From positions 62,001 to 126,000 of the forward strand of contig JACPYP010000012.1 in the NCBI GenBank assembly GCA_016195985.1: a stretch of DNA of 64,000 nt, written 5' to 3'. Within the stretch, counting starts at the first letter, position 1. Every line of letters begins with the position of its first letter. This DNA comes from Acidobacteriota bacterium. GTDB taxonomy: Bacteria > Acidobacteriota > Holophagae > Holophagales > Holophagaceae. The notes beneath the pieces are model-generated. The model did no database searches, was not told where the DNA came from, and saw only the letters and a program-made list of their open reading frames with translations. Positions 62,714-64,000 of this stretch are shown piece by piece. Position numbers and translations under genes: made by a program.

Positions 62714-62728
62714 GCAAGTGGTGGGCCA
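62714..62728 (-). promoter_or_regulatory. Sigma-54 promoter of the winged-helix/muramidase/holin operon
   Basis: On the minus strand TGGCCC-ACCAC-TTGC: GG at 62727-62726 and GC at 62715-62714 are separated by exactly ten bases, with an intact TTGC -12 element and a -24 differing only at one position (C for A). A sigma-54 activator gene is divergently encoded 360 bp away. Confidence 0.7.
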
Positions 62729-63085
62729 AATGTTTAAGTGTTTGTATAAATTTATTTAATAATTGCTTCGAGGCGAGCCGGGTGGGGAGGGAGGCTCGAT
62801 CGCATCCCGGAATTATATGTAAATATTTTATTTTTTAATATTTACACGAATTGACCCGGAGTGGGTTCTTGTGGACCCAGGCCTTTCGATGGGGCCTTGA
62901 ATCCGCGGGCGACCCTTCGCCATGGTTGATGATGCCCATTCATTTTATGCAAAATTTGACTGTGACTACCTTGATCAAAATGGTTAAAAAAACGCATTAA
63001 ATTAACATTGCGCATTTATATCTTGGCTCTATATTGCCTCAATCAACCTTCCTGGCTATGACGCCGGACTGAAAAGGGGCCCCCC
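62729..63085. other. AT-rich regulatory region between the lysis operon and its likely activator
   Basis: No coding potential is seen. It has strong AT-runs (62731-62765, 62811-62850, 62960-63035) flanked by GC segments. It contains an inverted repeat (62818-62846), a hairpin CGAGCC/GGCTCG (about 62773-62798) and TGGGTTC/GGACCCA (about 62870-62888). AT-rich flexible DNA is what sigma-54 activation by looping or IHF bending would need. Confidence 0.5.
62818..62846. promoter_or_regulatory. Inverted repeat, candidate enhancer (UAS) for a sigma-54 activator
   Basis: TGTAAATATT-N9-AATATTTACA is a perfect 10-bp inverted repeat centred about 105 bp upstream of the -24 element of the sigma-54 promoter, the usual spacing for enhancer-binding protein sites. 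It could equally be a hairpin, but no gene ends near it. Confidence 0.5.
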
Positions 63086-64000
63086 TTGATCGGGCAATCG
63101 CCAGCCTTCCAAGCCACCGTGCGCCTCTTGGCCCGCATGGCTGCCTGTGACGCGCCGGTCCTGATCGAGGGTGAAACAGGCACGGGCAAGGAACTGGCCG
63201 CCCGCGCCATCCACTACCAAAGCGTGCGCCGGGACGGGCCTTTCATCCCGGTGAACTGCGGCGCCATTCCGGATGCCCTCATCGAAAGCGAATTGTTCGG
63301 CCATCGCAAAGGGGCCTTCACGGATGCCAAAGACCATCAGCCCGGGTTGGTGGTCCTGGCGGAGGACGGAACACTCTTCCTGGATGAAGTGGACGCCCTT
63401 TCGCCGAAGGGGCAGGTGACGCTGCTCCGTTTCCTGCAGGATCAGGAATTCCGGCCCCTGGGCGCCCGGCGGGTGGAGCATGGGAATGTCCGCATCCTGG
63501 CCGCCAGCAATTCCAGCCTGCCCCTGCTGGCGGAGAAGGGCGCTTTCCGTTCCGACCTGCTCTACCGTCTGCGGATCCTCTGCCTGGAACTGGCGCCGCT
63601 GCGGCATCGCCACGGGGATGTGGAACTCCTGGCGGGGTGGTTCCTGGAGGCCTGCGACAAGCGTTTCGGCCTCGGCCTGAAGAGCATCCACCCTGATTCC
63701 CTTCGGTGGATGAACGAGTACCACTGGCCGGGCAACATCCGTGAACTCGAGAACCTCCTCTACCGGGAGTACCTGCTGTCCGAAGGCCCGGTGATGCGCA
63801 TCGAGGCGCCCAGGGCCCTGGACGCGGCGCCATCCGGCGGGCGGGGCGCGTCCTCCGGGGAGCTCCAGTTCCACCGCGCCAAAGCCCAGGCGGTGGCGGC
63901 CTTCGAGCGCGACTACCTGGTGGGACTGCTGGGCCGGGCCGGGGGCAATGTGAGCCTGGCGGCCAAGCTGGCGGGCAAGGAACGGCGCAGCCTGGGCAAG
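63086..64000 (+). CDS. Sigma-54-dependent activator, PspF-like without sensor domain (runs off the right edge)
   Basis: From TTG 63086 (AAGGGG six bases upstream; an in-frame stop lies just above) 305 residues are visible. The AAA+ domain begins at once with LIGQSPAFQ; Walker A is GETGTGKE (29-36), the sigma-54 contact loop GAFTDA (76-81) in place of GAFTGA, and Walker B LFLDEVD (98-103). The Fis-type helix-turn-helix is entering at the end (GNVSLAAKLAGKERRSLGK). With no N-terminal receiver, PAS or GAF domain, control must come from a partner protein, as for PspF. Confidence 0.9.
   Translation, partial: MIGQSPAFQATVRLLARMAACDAPVLIEGETGTGKELAARAIHYQSVRRDGPFIPVNCGAIPDALIESELFGHRKGAFTDAKDHQPGLVVLAEDGTLFLDEVDALSPKGQVTLLRFLQDQEFRPLGARRVEHGNVRILAASNSSLPLLAEKGAFRSDLLYRLRILCLELAPLRHRHGDVELLAGWFLEACDKRFGLGLKSIHPDSLRWMNEYHWPGNIRELENLLYREYLLSEGPVMRIEAPRALDAAPSGGRGASSGELQFHRAKAQAVAAFERDYLVGLLGRAGGNVSLAAKLAGKERRSLGK

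Noticed and set aside
63024-63037. Second sigma-54-like site TGGCTC-TATA-TTGC facing the activator gene
   Set aside because: GG-to-GC spacing is nine, not ten, which sigma-54 tolerates poorly; kept only as a weak possibility for autoregulation.

Overview
The window is GC-rich (only a few short AT-rich intergenic stretches) and densely packed on both strands with chromosomal genes of a Gram-negative, respiring bacterium. An Oar-like TonB-dependent receptor with an N-terminal carboxypeptidase-regulatory-like domain, a class A RNase P RNA, a three-piece proton-translocating transhydrogenase, SpoIID/LytB in a non-sporulating setting and many alanine/proline-rich lipoprotein-like or periplasmic proteins point to Acidobacteriota, probably class Holophagae (Geothrix/Holophaga-like). 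This placement is inference from gene content; no 16S gene is present.

Layout. 1-3.6 kb: 3' end of transketolase, a short inverted-repeat element (MITE-like) inserted exactly at its stop codon, a small PH-like protein and a membrane Ser/Thr kinase with TPRs. 3.6-8.1 kb: a decaying stretch (small Cys-rich protein, remnant of an enoyl-CoA hydratase gene) and a large TonB-dependent receptor on the minus strand. 8.1-16 kb: glutamine amidotransferase-like hydrolase, ssb, ABC-F protein YbiT, an orphan hybrid histidine kinase, tcdA-tatD, tRNA-Arg(CCU), dCMP deaminase-like protein and a diverged lipoate/biotin-ligase-like protein. 16-20 kb: a coupled minus-strand operon Gfo/Idh oxidoreductase - serine hydrolase - SpoIID/LytB (envelope or wall metabolism). 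20-36 kb: M14 carboxypeptidase, yebC-TPR-ybeY, rsmG, LysM protein, PfkB kinase, degenerate Smr protein, outer-membrane protein, a pair of periplasmic coiled-coil proteins, Uup, MarR, transglutaminase-like protein, Spy-like chaperone. 36-45 kb: recO, an unusual membrane protein with a chemoreceptor-like hairpin, tonB-exbD, rnpB, MFS transporter, methyltransferase, tautomerase-like/winged-helix protein, Fur-family regulator; two copies of a GC-rich dispersed repeat lie here. 45-53 kb: add, nrnA, ribA, rluB, pgsA and the ferrous iron uptake operon feoAB with a small Cys-rich membrane partner. 53-61 kb: MBL hydrolase, GH92 glycosidase, nitroreductase, glgC, pntA1-pntA2-pntB.

61.3-64 kb holds the most interesting unit: a three-gene minus-strand cassette (winged-helix-like protein, GH108 muramidase, 3-TM holin-like protein) coupled by short overlaps, preceded by a textbook sigma-54 promoter and, about 105 bp further upstream, a 10-bp inverted repeat suited to an enhancer; divergently transcribed is a stand-alone sigma-54 activator without an N-terminal sensor domain. 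No other phage genes are visible. The unit looks like a domesticated holin/endolysin lysis or secretion (type 10-like) module under its own sigma-54 control.
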